This document shows positions 7,837-17,322 of a stretch of DNA of 64,000 nucleotides, in pieces. The notes below the pieces were generated by a model. That model did no database searches. It saw nothing but the letters and a program-made list of their open reading frames with translations, and was not told where the DNA came from. The stretch covers positions 118,733 through 182,732 of the forward strand of contig JAPJQL010000004.1 of the NCBI GenBank assembly GCA_030825115.1, given 5' to 3'. Numbering within the stretch: the first letter of the stretch is position 1; every line of letters begins with the position of its first letter. Made by a program: the position numbers and the translations under genes. The DNA is from Lachnospiraceae bacterium. Lineage in GTDB: Bacteria; Bacillota; Clostridia; Lachnospirales; Lachnospiraceae.

Positions 7837-9720
7837 TCTTGCTGTTCCAAGCGGGATCTTATCCCGTCCAATCTGACGGACGGTGATCTCCTCCCCCTCT
7901 TTATACGGAATGTCTGTGGCAACCAGCCTGTTTTTATTGGCGCACGTGGTCGGAACCGCCTTTCCATCTACACATATCTTAGAATACTCGTTAAAATTCT
8001 GGCCAAACACGATGATCCTGTCATCGACGTGAGCCGTGGTGCGCTGGATGATCGGCAGGATTCCCATCTCCATCTTTGTAGCTTTATACGGAGAATCTCC
8101 TCCGTATATTTCCCGGTCCCCATACAGGATATCATACTCCAGGATCTTCATCGCATCCAGATATTCCCCGCTGTCGGTATCTTCCTTATCCAGATGGCGC
8201 TGGTGAAACCTTATCATCGTTCCCTCATGGATATCCAGCAGATTCAGCAGATGAGAAGTGAGCTGGTACGCCTCCAGATCTTTTTTCACATAAGGAAGCC
8301 CAAAATTATTCCAGATCACATACTCGGTCTGAAACAGGGAACCATTCTTCATCTCCTCCGCTGTCCACTCGAACCCCGGCAGATGGTCCCCGTACATCAC
8401 AAGGACCGTCGGCTCTTTCCTCCGGTTCAGAGAGACGGTCAACTCCCGGATAAATATATCCATCTCACGGATCTGCTCACAGTAATATTCAAATGACGGA
8501 TACTTGCCGTGTCCCTGCACGGAGATGGTATAGATGAAATCCGGTCCCAGCGTGGAATCCAGCGCCTTGTTGATTTCTTCTGCCAGCACACTGTCCCTGC
8601 ACCATCCGGTAGGATTTCTTGTATAATCATACATATATTCAATCGGGGTAAACGTCTCAAATCCCAACTGGGAAAATACCTTATATCTGTCATAAAAAGT
8701 GGCTTCGTTGTTGTGGATCGCATGGGTGCGGTAGCCCAGTGTCTTCATATTGAAAGCCATGCTCTCACAGACTGTCTTCTGGAGCACCGTTTTATACGGA
8801 TACTCTCCCGGTCCGAAAAAATCCAGATTCATGCCTGTGATGCATTCAAACTCCGTATTCGCCGTCCCTGCCCCTACCGAAGGCACGCTCAGATACCCCG
8901 ACGGGTACGCCCGCTTCAGAAACCGGAAAAAGGGAACCGGGTCCTCCTCCACCGGACTGTTCTCCCACAGCGTCGGGTCAAAAAAAGATTCCAGCTGGAG
9001 CATGATAATGTTGGGTTCTTTATAATTTCCCAGGGCGAAGGCATTTTCCGGCACCAGCTCGACTTCCTCGATCGCCGCCACGGCTTCACTGTCATATTCC
9101 TCTGGTTTTGGAATCCCTGTATTGAATACAGAGTTGGCAAAGCAGTAGGCAAATCCGTAATCCTGATATGCCTGTCCGATATTTCCAAACTGCAGCTCCA
9201 CTGTCCCGGTCATGATAGACAGATTGAGCATTCCCCATATCGCTGCCATCGCCACTGCCGCCACGCAGACCGACTCCGTCAGCCGGACCGGCTCTGCATC
9301 CACCGGCGCTTTTCTCCACACCATAAAACACAGCGCCGCCGTCAGCACGACAGCCGCCGCTCCCAGTCCGATCTGCCACCATGTGAAGTAGGTATCCAGC
9401 ATTCCCGCCGCATACTTGACCAGCCGCAGATCCGCCGCCGTAAAAGGCGTGGTGCGGAAAATCAGGAGCACGCCGTTGGCAATCCCCATAATCAGCGTTA
9501 TCACCGTCAGCACCGTCGCAAAAAAGACCTTTCTCCTGGTGAAAAACACCAGAAGAAACGGGGTCAGAATCAACAGCGTATTCAACAGGAACACAAACGG
9601 ACTTCCAATTATGTATTTTGCAAGAAGCGCCAGTGACTTCCTGCTAAGCAATTCTGTAATGATATTTAGGAGCAGCGACACAAGCACAAGCTGCCCCAGT
9701 AACTTCCACAAACGTTTCAT
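7819..9720 (-). CDS. LTA synthase family sulfatase-fold protein
   Basis: A 633-residue membrane protein. About five hydrophobic segments occupy residues 1-180; an extracellular sulfatase-fold domain follows. It has NIIMLQLESFF with the metal-binding Glu near residue 244, and AGTANTEFE with the likely catalytic threonine near 286, equivalent to the LtaS nucleophile. Family enzymes transfer glycerol phosphate from phosphatidylglycerol to a growing lipoteichoic acid chain. The last 60-70 residues look like an added beta-rich domain not needed in LtaS. The start is the ATG after TGGAGATTGTTC; a TTG 14 codons earlier has no ribosome site. It is divergent from the PopT-type transporter gene. Whether it makes lipoteichoic acid or another phosphoglycerol polymer cannot be told. 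Confidence 0.87.
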   Translation of the reverse strand: MKRLWKLLGQLVLVSLLLNIITELLSRKSLALLAKYIIGSPFVFLLNTLLILTPFLLVFFTRRKVFFATVLTVITLIMGIANGVLLIFRTTPFTAADLRLVKYAAGMLDTYFTWWQIGLGAAAVVLTAALCFMVWRKAPVDAEPVRLTESVCVAAVAMAAIWGMLNLSIMTGTVELQFGNIGQAYQDYGFAYCFANSVFNTGIPKPEEYDSEAVAAIEEVELVPENAFALGNYKEPNIIMLQLESFFDPTLWENSPVEEDPVPFFRFLKRAYPSGYLSVPSVGAGTANTEFECITGMNLDFFGPGEYPYKTVLQKTVCESMAFNMKTLGYRTHAIHNNEATFYDRYKVFSQLGFETFTPIEYMYDYTRNPTGWCRDSVLAEEINKALDSTLGPDFIYTISVQGHGKYPSFEYYCEQIREMDIFIRELTVSLNRRKEPTVLVMYGDHLPGFEWTAEEMKNGSLFQTEYVIWNNFGLPYVKKDLEAYQLTSHLLNLLDIHEGTMIRFHQRHLDKEDTDSGEYLDAMKILEYDILYGDREIYGGDSPYKATKMEMGILPIIQRTTAHVDDRIIVFGQNFNEYSKICVDGKAVPTTCANKNRLVATDIPYKEGEEITVRQIGRDKIPLGTARKGPGS

Positions 9721-9855
9721 GAACAATCTCCATTTTCTCTTCTGTCTGACCTTGTCGCTCAATCCGGCTATAGTCTATCATATTTCCATAGAAAGATACA
9801 TAGATATTTTTCATGAAATTTACGTTTTCTTTACCCCCTGCACTGTCGTCTTTGC

Positions 9856-9884
9856 TTGACTTTCCAGAATGGGAACCCTATAAT
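9856..9884 (+). promoter_or_regulatory. Promoter for the DUF368 gene
   Basis: TTGACT (9856-9861), a 17-base spacer and TATAAT (9879-9884), followed by an AAAGGA ribosome site and ATG at 9926. Confidence 0.8.
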
Positions 9885-9925
9885 AAACCCTGTATGTTTT
9901 TATTCAGAAAAGAAAGGACTTCACT

Positions 9926-10810
9926 ATGACATTTATCACAGATACCATCAAAGGAATCTTCATCGGCATCGCCAACATCATACCCGGAGTCAGCGGCGGC
10001 ACGATCGCCCTCTCGATGGGCATTTACGACAAGCTGATTGGAGCTGTCTCCAACTTTTTAAAGGACTGGAAAAAAAGCATCGTCACCCTGCTTCCGATTC
10101 TGGCCGGCTGCGGCATCGGGCTGATCGGCTTTACTTTTGCTATCGAATACCTGTTGTCAGAGCACACCTTTGTGACCTGCATGACATTCATCGGACTGAT
10201 CCTCGGCGGCCTGCCAATCCTGGTCCGCCAGTTAAAAGATAAACTTCGCGCAAGGGGCGGTTCCATCGGCATCTTTGATGTCCTGGCATTTGTCATCCTG
10301 TTTGCATTTGCTATCTTCCTCCCGCTGCTCAACTCCGGGGAAGAGGTCCTAAAGACCCTGACGGCAACCCCCGGCACGATGATTATCATGTTTTTTATCG
10401 GCATCATAGCTTCCGCCACAATGGTGATCCCCGGTGTGAGCGGCTCTCTGGTGCTTATGATCCTGGGTTACTATTACGGCATCATCGAGTCTATCAAGAC
10501 CTTTTTAGAATCCCTGAAGGCATTCGATATCCCCGCGCTGGTCAATGGATTTTTAATCCTGTTCCCGCTGGGCATCGGAATCCTGATCGGCATCTTCCTG
10601 ATTGCAAAGCTGATCACCTTTTTATTTGAACGTTACGGAGTACAGACCTACTGTGCCATCCTGGGCCTGATCCTCTCCTCTCCCTTTGCCATCTTTGAAA
10701 ACACAGGTCTGTTCGATCAGCTCGGACAGCTCAATATCCTGCTGATACTTGCCGGTCTGCTGCTTGCGGTGGCAGGCGGCGCGGTTACGTATCTGTTGGG
10801 AGAGAAGTAA
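9926..10810 (+). CDS. popT: DUF368 membrane protein, PopT-type undecaprenyl phosphate translocase
   Basis: A 294-residue protein with about eight hydrophobic segments. The DUF368 hallmark is a pair of PGVSGG/PGVSGS re-entrant motifs: IPGVSGGT near residues 21-28 and IPGVSGS near 171-177, showing the internal duplication of this fold. DUF368 proteins were shown in recent work to move undecaprenyl phosphate back across the membrane for reuse in wall and teichoic acid synthesis; PopT is the name used. Assignment to that function is by family, not by direct evidence here. It has its own promoter, is followed by a strong terminator and is divergent from the LtaS-type gene, which fits an envelope role. 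Confidence 0.87.
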   Translation: MTFITDTIKGIFIGIANIIPGVSGGTIALSMGIYDKLIGAVSNFLKDWKKSIVTLLPILAGCGIGLIGFTFAIEYLLSEHTFVTCMTFIGLILGGLPILVRQLKDKLRARGGSIGIFDVLAFVILFAFAIFLPLLNSGEEVLKTLTATPGTMIIMFFIGIIASATMVIPGVSGSLVLMILGYYYGIIESIKTFLESLKAFDIPALVNGFLILFPLGIGILIGIFLIAKLITFLFERYGVQTYCAILGLILSSPFAIFENTGLFDQLGQLNILLILAGLLLAVAGGAVTYLLGEK

Positions 10811-10838
10811 GGAGTTCATTTCTCCGCTCACTAATATC

Positions 10839-10892
10839 GATAAGAAAGCCCGGCAAACTCGTTTCACTCAGACAGTGCCGGGCTTTCTTATC
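10839..10892. terminator. Strong bidirectional terminator
   Basis: A perfect 17-base inverted repeat (10839-10855 and 10876-10892) with AAGAAA/TTTCTT flanks. It separates the DUF368 gene from the convergent small zinc-ribbon gene. Confidence 0.85.
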
Positions 10893-10932
10893 AACGTTCG
10901 CTCCTAAAAATTAGCCCAATAAAATGGAATTG

Positions 10933-11130
10933 TTATTTGAGTTTGTCTACATCCTCTACATAAATAGAAACCTCACCACACTGAGGACAAATTGCAACTT
11001 TCGGTTTTCCTATTCTGCCTTTTAAAAATGCATTTTCAGCAGTAGACATTACAATTCCATATCCTCCACCCTCGACTTTAATTGTACATCCTTCTTTCAT
11101 TTCAGTTCCACATCTTATACATTTTCTCAT
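10933..11130 (-). CDS. Small zinc-ribbon protein
   Basis: A 65-residue protein with two CxxC pairs: CIRC near residues 4-7 and CPQC near 48-51, a spacing typical of a zinc ribbon. Between them lies a glycine-rich loop (VEGGGYGIV). Such short ribbons are common in Firmicutes and often annotated as nucleic-acid-binding; no partner is seen. AAGGAG lies eight bases before the ATG. Codon use and base composition are richer in A and T than in the flanking genes, as in the next gene upstream, which may point to later acquisition. Function unknown. Confidence 0.75.
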   Translation of the reverse strand: MRKCIRCGTEMKEGCTIKVEGGGYGIVMSTAENAFLKGRIGKPKVAICPQCGEVSIYVEDVDKLK

Positions 11131-11156
11131 TACAACAACTCCTTACAAAACCTAAT

Positions 11157-11501
11157 TTATCGCTGCGTTTTCTTCCTGAAGAGTGCAGAAACCAACATAG
11201 CAGCTATTCCCAAAACGAGGTAAACTGACGCATAGAGAATAAATGCCATCTCACCCATATCAAAAAATATCCATGTGCCAGCCAGAAAAAATATTGCCGA
11301 AAGAACCGGCAGGCTCCATAACATTCTTGCGTCTTTTCCTGCATACGCACCAATGATTACAGAGTAAATTGGATTGACTGCAAAAAACAAAAGAAAGCAG
11401 ATCGCCATTCCTCCATCGTCTTTTACGAACGTAACCGCAAGCCATGGCAGAGCCAACATGATAAGCGCCGAAACTACCAGCCCAAAAGCAATCTTTTTCA
11501 T
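11157..11501 (-). CDS. Small four-helix membrane protein of unknown function
   Basis: A 114-residue protein with four hydrophobic segments (roughly residues 3-22, 28-50, 55-78 and 83-105) and a basic C-terminus ending in KKTQR. No family recognised. The start is set at the ATG that follows GGAGG by six bases; two ATGs lie four and five codons earlier but overlap the ribosome site. It ends 26 bases before the zinc-ribbon gene, so the two are probably co-transcribed. AT-rich compared with the neighbourhood. Confidence 0.65.
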   Translation of the reverse strand: MKKIAFGLVVSALIMLALPWLAVTFVKDDGGMAICFLLFFAVNPIYSVIIGAYAGKDARMLWSLPVLSAIFFLAGTWIFFDMGEMAFILYASVYLVLGIAAMLVSALFRKKTQR

Positions 11502-11535
11502 TTTTTCCTCCATCATCCATCCCTAACACCCATTT

Positions 11536-11583
11536 CAAAAAGCGCCCACCACCAGATTTCTCCAGTGGCAGGCGCCTTTTTTA
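11536..11583 (-). terminator. Terminator of the pyruvate:ferredoxin oxidoreductase gene
   Basis: GCGCC and GGCGC arms plus an inner CCAC/GTGG pair close the hairpin; five T residues follow on the minus strand and six on the plus strand, so it can work in both directions. Confidence 0.75.
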
Positions 11584-11597
11584 TCTATTTATCAAGA

Positions 11598-14500
11598 TTA
11601 GTCATTTCCGTAAAGTGTAACCAGTTTGTTCAGGTAGTCGAACCGTGCTTTTGCATCTGCTTCGTTCTGCTCGAACAGAGCTGCTGCTCTCTCCGGATTC
11701 TTCATAGCCAGGGAAGCATAACGTACTTCGCCCTTCAGGAAGTCCTGATAGTTCTCCAGGTTCGGAGCCTTGCTGTCTAAAGAGAACTTCTTCTCTGCAG
11801 CCGGGTTGAACCGGAAGTTGTTCCAGTAACCGCACTCTACAGCCAGTTTCTCCTCAGTCTGAGCCTTGTCCATACCCTTCTTGATACCATGGTTGATACA
11901 TGGAGCGTAAGCGATGATCAGGGACGGACCCGGATATGCCTCTGCCTCAGCGATTGCCTTAACAGTCTGTGCATAGTCAGCGCCCATAGCGATCTGTGCT
12001 ACGTATACGTAACCATAGCTCATTGCGATGCTTGCAAGGTCTTTCTTCTTCACGTCTTTACCGCCAGCTGCGAACTGTGCAACTGCACCGGTCTTGGTAG
12101 CCTTGGATGCCTGACCGCCGGTATTGGAGTAAACCTCGGTATCGAATACCATGATGTTGATATCCTTGCCGCTTGCCAGTACGTGATCTACGCCGCCGAA
12201 GCCGATATCATATGCCCAGCCATCGCCGCCGAATATCCACTGGGATTTCTTGCCCAGGAAGTCTTTCTTCTTCACGATGTCTCTGCAAACGTCACAGTCA
12301 ACGCCTTCTAATGCTGCAACCAGCTTATCGGTAGCCACGCCGTTGGTAGCGCCGCATCCGTAAGTATCCAGCCACTCTGCGCAGGCAGCCTTCATCTCGT
12401 CGGTAGCCTTCTCATGAGCCATAACGCCTTCAACCTTGGTCTTTAAGCCTTCTCTGATTGCGTTCTGAGCCAGCAGCATGCCGTAACCAAACTCAGCGTT
12501 GTCCTCGAACAGGGAGTTATCCCATGCCGGACCCTGACCTTTGGAGTTCACGGTGTAAGGAGTGGACGGTGAGGAGTTGCCCCAGATGGAGGAACATCCT
12601 GTCGCGTTGGCAATGTACATTCTGTCACCAAACAGCTGGGTGATCAGTTTTGCGTAAGGAGTCTCGCCACATCCAGCACATGCGCCTGAGAACTCAAGCA
12701 GAGGCTGTTTGAACTGGCTGCCCTTAACGGTATTAGCTTTGAATTTTGCGATAACATCTTCTTTGATCGGCAGAGTCTGGCCAAAGTCAAAGATTGCCTG
12801 CTCGCCCAGGTTCTTCTCAAGCTTGTCCATCGTGAGAGCCTTCTCGCCCTTCTTACCAGGACATACGTTTGCACAAGAACCACATCCGGTACAGTCAAGT
12901 GCAGATACAGTGATTCCGAACTTGTAACCCGGCATACCGGTCATATCTAACATCTTCATGTCAGCCGGAGCGTTTGCAGCCTCTTCCGCGGTCATAGCTA
13001 CCGGACGGATAACAGCGTGCGGACATACATATGCACAGAAGTTACACTGGATACAGTTGTCAGAGTTCCATACCGGAACGTTGACAGCGATACCGCGTTT
13101 CTCAAATGCAGAGGAGCCGGACGGAGTAGAGCCGTCTACATATTTGCTGAATGCAGATACAGGCAGGTTGTTGCCTTCCTGAGCACTTACCTTGGTCTGT
13201 ACGTTGTTGACGAAATCAACAACATCTGCTCTTCCCTCAGTGATCACTTTGTAATCCAGGCCTTCGTCTTCGCAACTCTTCCAGCTCTCCGGAACTTCTA
13301 CTTTGACAACGCCCTGAGCGCCTGCATCGATTGCTGCCCAGTTCTTCTTAACTACATCTTCACCCTTACGTCCGTAGGTCTTCTGAGCTGCATCTTTCAT
13401 CAGCTGGATTGCCTTCTCCTCCGGAATGATACCGGTCAGTTTGAAGAATGCAGACTGAAGGATCGTGTTGATACGGGTCGGGCCCATGCCGGTCTCAATA
13501 CCAATCTTTACACCGTCGATGGTATAGAAGTTGATGTTGTGGTCAGCGATGAATTTCTTCATCTGGCCTGGCAGATGCTTCTCAAGCTCTTCTGCGTTCC
13601 AGGAACAGTTCAGCAGGAAAGTACCGCCGTCAACCAGTTCCTGAACCATGTTGTATTTCCGTACATATGCCGGATTGTGGCATGCTACGAAATTAGCCTT
13701 GCGGATCAGGTATGTGGATTTGATCTTCTTATGACCGAAACGCAGGTGGGACATGGTTACGCCGCCTGATTTCTTGGAGTCATAATCAAAGTATGCCTGT
13801 GCATACATATCAGTGTTGTCACCAATGATCTTAATGGAGTTCTTGTTTGCACCTACAGTACCGTCAGCGCCCAGACCCCAGAACTTACAGTTGGTAGTTC
13901 CTTCTGGAGTGGTAACAAGCGGAGCGCCCAGTTCCAGAGACAGGTTGGTCACATCATCCACGATGCCGATGGTGAATCTCTTCTTCTCGGTGTTGCCGTA
14001 TACAGCAACGATCTGAGCCGGAGTCGTGTCCTTAGAACCAAGACCATAACGGCCGGATACGATCTCAACTGCATCGAACTTGGTGTTCTTCAGTGCAGCG
14101 ACAACATCCAGGTACAGCGGCTCGCCCAGGGAACCCGGCTCTTTGGTTCTGTCAAGTACAGAAATCTTCTTAACCGTATCCGGGATTGCGTCGATCAGAG
14201 CTTCTGCGCAGAATGGTCTGTACAGACGTACTTTTACAACACCAACCTTAGCGCCGGTAGTCTTGATCATGTAGTCGATCGTCTCTTCGATGGTATCATT
14301 TACAGAACCCATAGCTACGATCACGTGCTCAGCATCCGGAGCGCCGTAGTAGTTGAACAGCTTGTAGTCGGTACCGATCTTCTCATTTACTTTGTCCATG
14401 TATTCCTGTACGATAGCCGGTAATGCATCGTAGTACGGGTTACATGCCTCTCTTGCCTGGAAGAAGATATCCGGGTTCTGTGCAGAACCTTTCTGGCAAG

Positions 14501-15137
14501 GATGGTTCGGGTTCAGCGCGTTCTCACGGAAAGCGTCGATCGCATCCCAGTCAGCCATCTCGGCCAGGTCCTCATAATCCCATGCTTCGATCTTCTGGAT
14601 CTCGTGGGAAGTACGGAAACCGTCGAAGAAGTTGATGAACGGAACTTTGCCCTTGATTGCAGCAAGATGTGCAACTACGGTCAGGTCCATAACTTCCTGT
14701 ACGCTGGACTCACACAGCATTGCGCAGCCGGTCTGACGGCATGCGTATACGTCGGAGTGGTCACCAAAGATAGAAAGTGCGTGGCTTGCAAGTGCACGAG
14801 CGGATACGTTGAATACGCCCGGAAGCTGCTCGCCTGCGATTTTATATAAGTTAGGAATCATCAGTAACAGACCCTGAGAAGCAGTGTAGGTCGTGGTCAG
14901 CGCGCCTGCTACTAAAGAACCATGCACAGCACCTGCCGCACCTGCCTCAGACTGCATCTCCGTAACCTGTACAGTCTGGCCGAAAATATTCTTTCTGCCT
15001 TCTGTCGCCCACTCATCCGTATGCTCAGCCATAACGGAAGAAGGGGTAATCGGATAGATCGCAGCTACATCGGTAAACGCGTATGACGCGTGGGATGCGG
15101 CCTGATTACCATCCATGGTTTTCATTTTTCTTGCCAT
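11598..15137 (-). CDS. nifJ: Pyruvate:ferredoxin (flavodoxin) oxidoreductase
   Basis: A 1179-residue one-chain enzyme that oxidises pyruvate with CoA to acetyl-CoA and CO2, reducing ferredoxin; central to anaerobic fermentation. Domains in order: pyruvate-binding domain with TYPITPSSVMAEH-like start (residues 23-36), domain II, the gamma-type domain near 410-620, an EKR region, two 4Fe-4S clusters with CIQCNFCAYVCP and CTGCGSCANVCP near 700-760, and the thiamine diphosphate domain from about 810, including CAGCGETPY and GGDGWAYDIG. All cluster cysteines are present. Length is typical. AGGAGG lies eight bases before the ATG. It stands alone, with its own promoter, a hairpin-rich leader and a terminator, as expected for a very highly expressed gene. 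Confidence 0.97.
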   Translation of the reverse strand: MARKMKTMDGNQAASHASYAFTDVAAIYPITPSSVMAEHTDEWATEGRKNIFGQTVQVTEMQSEAGAAGAVHGSLVAGALTTTYTASQGLLLMIPNLYKIAGEQLPGVFNVSARALASHALSIFGDHSDVYACRQTGCAMLCESSVQEVMDLTVVAHLAAIKGKVPFINFFDGFRTSHEIQKIEAWDYEDLAEMADWDAIDAFRENALNPNHPCQKGSAQNPDIFFQAREACNPYYDALPAIVQEYMDKVNEKIGTDYKLFNYYGAPDAEHVIVAMGSVNDTIEETIDYMIKTTGAKVGVVKVRLYRPFCAEALIDAIPDTVKKISVLDRTKEPGSLGEPLYLDVVAALKNTKFDAVEIVSGRYGLGSKDTTPAQIVAVYGNTEKKRFTIGIVDDVTNLSLELGAPLVTTPEGTTNCKFWGLGADGTVGANKNSIKIIGDNTDMYAQAYFDYDSKKSGGVTMSHLRFGHKKIKSTYLIRKANFVACHNPAYVRKYNMVQELVDGGTFLLNCSWNAEELEKHLPGQMKKFIADHNINFYTIDGVKIGIETGMGPTRINTILQSAFFKLTGIIPEEKAIQLMKDAAQKTYGRKGEDVVKKNWAAIDAGAQGVVKVEVPESWKSCEDEGLDYKVITEGRADVVDFVNNVQTKVSAQEGNNLPVSAFSKYVDGSTPSGSSAFEKRGIAVNVPVWNSDNCIQCNFCAYVCPHAVIRPVAMTAEEAANAPADMKMLDMTGMPGYKFGITVSALDCTGCGSCANVCPGKKGEKALTMDKLEKNLGEQAIFDFGQTLPIKEDVIAKFKANTVKGSQFKQPLLEFSGACAGCGETPYAKLITQLFGDRMYIANATGCSSIWGNSSPSTPYTVNSKGQGPAWDNSLFEDNAEFGYGMLLAQNAIREGLKTKVEGVMAHEKATDEMKAACAEWLDTYGCGATNGVATDKLVAALEGVDCDVCRDIVKKKDFLGKKSQWIFGGDGWAYDIGFGGVDHVLASGKDINIMVFDTEVYSNTGGQASKATKTGAVAQFAAGGKDVKKKDLASIAMSYGYVYVAQIAMGADYAQTVKAIAEAEAYPGPSLIIAYAPCINHGIKKGMDKAQTEEKLAVECGYWNNFRFNPAAEKKFSLDSKAPNLENYQDFLKGEVRYASLAMKNPERAAALFEQNEADAKARFDYLNKLVTLYGND

Positions 15138-15172
15138 TTGATTTTCCTCCTACAAATGTGAATATTGCTGGT

Positions 15173-15217
15173 TCCCCGAAAAGGTCTTCCGGGGTGTCTC
15201 CGGGGTAAAATCCCCGG
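15173..15217 (-). promoter_or_regulatory. Hairpin-rich leader of the oxidoreductase gene
   Basis: Four short G/C blocks lie in the leader: CCCCG at 15173, CCGGGG at 15189 and 15200, CCCCGG at 15212. 15200-15205 can pair with 15212-15217, and 15173-15177 with 15190-15194; the 15189 block could instead pair with 15212, so two folds are possible. No known riboswitch class is recognised. Confidence 0.4.
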
Positions 15218-15257
15218 CATATAAGCCTTTCTATAAAGAAAGACCGACCTATATCTA

Positions 15258-15286
15258 ATTATAGCAACTTTTTATCATTTTGGAAA
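15258..15286 (-). promoter_or_regulatory. Promoter for the oxidoreductase gene
   Basis: Minus strand TTTCCA (15281-15286), a 17-base spacer and TATAAT (15258-15263). Predicted leader of roughly 115 bases. Confidence 0.7.
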
Positions 15287-15330
15287 GGAAAAAAACCTCA
15301 AATTAACGTATTATTTTGCATACAATCCCG

Positions 15331-15370
15331 AAAAAAGGAGATAGCCGGCAGCTGCTGACTATCTCCTTTT
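15331..15370. terminator. Terminator of the VanW-family gene
   Basis: Perfect 12-base arms (15333-15344 and 15359-15370) flanked by A and T runs on both sides; works for the leftward VanW gene. Confidence 0.8.
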
Positions 15371-15394
15371 GCTTGATCTGTATTGAATACCATA

Positions 15395-17212
15395 TCATCC
15401 CATAGGGTTCGGTGCGATCATCTGCACATCATCCTGTGATGCGGAAGGTCCCTGGGAAGAAGGCCCTTCTATCGATGATGACGGTCCGGACGGGGATGGA
15501 GCTGTCGCCGCCTGGGATGACGGCGGAGCTGTCGTTGTGCTCCCTCCGTTTCCCGGTCTTGCAGGAGCCGTCGTTTCCGTTCCCGGTCCGGCAGTCTGTC
15601 CCTGGCCTCCCGGCACAGGCTGGGTGGCAAATCCGTCTCCCGCCCCTTCCGGCGCCGGCGCAGCTCCTGCGCTCGGGTCGATCGTACTCTCCCCCTCCTC
15701 CGGCAGGGTAGGCGCTACGGAGCCGGAGGTATTTCTGAGGATCACCGGCGCATGACCCTTGTAAGTTGTATTGTGGTCAACCTCACGGCTGATCTCTTTT
15801 CCATCTTTTGTAACGACGATCCTTGTCTCCCACTGGCTTCCAAGGCTTCCCGCGTTCTTAATCTTTTCCACTCCCGGTTCCAGTGTCGGGTCTTCCTCGT
15901 AAGTCGGGGCCGGCGAGTCTATATCTTTCAGCTTCTTAGACTCCGGCGTATGCTTCACTCCGTCCTCCAATACCGGAATCCCATAGATGGAAATCGTCAC
16001 GGTCTGGTCGGCATAGGAAGCCCGGATTCCGATGGCCGCGCTGGAATTATTGACAAATTTATAATCCGGTCCATTCCAGCTCACCGTAGCATCACAGCCC
16101 GGAGTCACATAAGACGGCTCAAAGGTGTGGGAGCGCCGTACCGTCGTCTTTAAGCCGGCCCGTACCACCACATTGTAGAGCGTGGAAGAAACCTGGCATA
16201 CACCGCCGCCAATCTCTTCTACGACCTCACCGTTATTGTATGCAGCAGCTCCCTTATATCCCTTTGCCTCCGTGCGCTGTCCCACCACGTCGTTGAAGGA
16301 GAACTCTTCGCCCGGCTGCAGGATCTTGCCGTTGATCGCCTGGGCAGAAAGCCTGATATTCGTGTTTCTCTTGCTGTTTGCCGTAGTCTTCGTTGTAAAT
16401 GTGGCAAGGGTCTTGTATTTTTCCCGCGCCGCTTCCTCCGAAAACTCCGGCTCTACCGCGTTTGCTTTTGCCTCTATGACAGCATCAAAGTCCTTTGCCT
16501 TGAGTGCAGCCGCAATATCGGACGCCAGCTTTTCCTGATCCAGCGCCAGCCCGGACTCCGCACCGGTAAACAGAAACTTGTCGCTCGCCGCATCATAGCT
16601 TGAGATAGAACCATTCTTTGCCTTCTTATCCCACCGGGCGGCGGCCGCAGCAGCTTCCGCCCGGACAGCTGCATCCAGTCCTTCGGTATTCAGCGTGTAC
16701 CTTTCCTCTGGCTCTCCGGAGTAGATCTCATCCAGCAGAGAATCGACCTTTCCCGCCATCAGATCAGATACCTCGTATACCTCACCGTTAAACGAAACCT
16801 TCATCCCCCACGGATAATTCTTCAGGATCGATGCCCTCGCATCCTCCCTCGACATCCCGGTGATATTGATTCCGTCGACCATAACCTCTTTTTGCAGCTC
16901 TGTCTGTTCTATCGTCGTGCTCTCCGTCTCTTCGTCATCGCCGGGTTTTCCGCTCCCCATCCCTTTTAAAAGGAATACGATACAGGCGATCGCCGCTATG
17001 AGGATGACGCCGCCGGCTGCGATCTTTTTAAAGTCATAGTCCGGGCCGCCCCTGCGTTTGGGAGCGTTCTTCCTTGCATATTGTCCTGTGCCTTTTTTTG
17101 CTCTGCCGCCCGTTCTTCCTCCCCCGCGGGTATTCGTCCTGGAGCCATGTGCGCTGCTCTTTGCACGGGAACGCCCCGTGCCTTTATTTCTTTGATTATT
17201 AGATTGACTCAT
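15395..17212 (-). CDS. VanW family wall-associated protein
   Basis: A 605-residue protein. Residues 1-60 are basic and disordered (many R, G, S), then one hydrophobic segment near 64-86 anchors it. After it comes a putative peptidoglycan-binding domain (about 110-270), then the VanW domain near 280-410 with RLSAQAING, GEEFSFNDVVG and GGGVCQVSSTLYN. A short G5-like piece follows and the last 110 residues are rich in Pro, Ser, Thr and Gly. VanW proteins sit in vancomycin resistance clusters and in ordinary genomes; their biochemical role is not settled. No other van gene is near. AGGTG precedes the ATG. Confidence 0.88.
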   Translation of the reverse strand: MSQSNNQRNKGTGRSRAKSSAHGSRTNTRGGGRTGGRAKKGTGQYARKNAPKRRGGPDYDFKKIAAGGVILIAAIACIVFLLKGMGSGKPGDDEETESTTIEQTELQKEVMVDGINITGMSREDARASILKNYPWGMKVSFNGEVYEVSDLMAGKVDSLLDEIYSGEPEERYTLNTEGLDAAVRAEAAAAAARWDKKAKNGSISSYDAASDKFLFTGAESGLALDQEKLASDIAAALKAKDFDAVIEAKANAVEPEFSEEAAREKYKTLATFTTKTTANSKRNTNIRLSAQAINGKILQPGEEFSFNDVVGQRTEAKGYKGAAAYNNGEVVEEIGGGVCQVSSTLYNVVVRAGLKTTVRRSHTFEPSYVTPGCDATVSWNGPDYKFVNNSSAAIGIRASYADQTVTISIYGIPVLEDGVKHTPESKKLKDIDSPAPTYEEDPTLEPGVEKIKNAGSLGSQWETRIVVTKDGKEISREVDHNTTYKGHAPVILRNTSGSVAPTLPEEGESTIDPSAGAAPAPEGAGDGFATQPVPGGQGQTAGPGTETTAPARPGNGGSTTTAPPSSQAATAPSPSGPSSSIEGPSSQGPSASQDDVQMIAPNPMG

Positions 17213-17322
17213 TTTTTCACCTGTTTTTTCGAATTGACTGCCAGACCTCAGACAGCCTCATCAAGTATAGCACACTTTGGAAAAAATAAAATGACAAATT
17301 TATGAATTTTTACATAGCTTTT

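Noticed and set aside
15395..17212. Vancomycin resistance locus because of the VanW domain
   Set aside because: No vanA/vanH/vanX, ligase or two-component genes nearby; VanW proteins are common in susceptible Clostridia.
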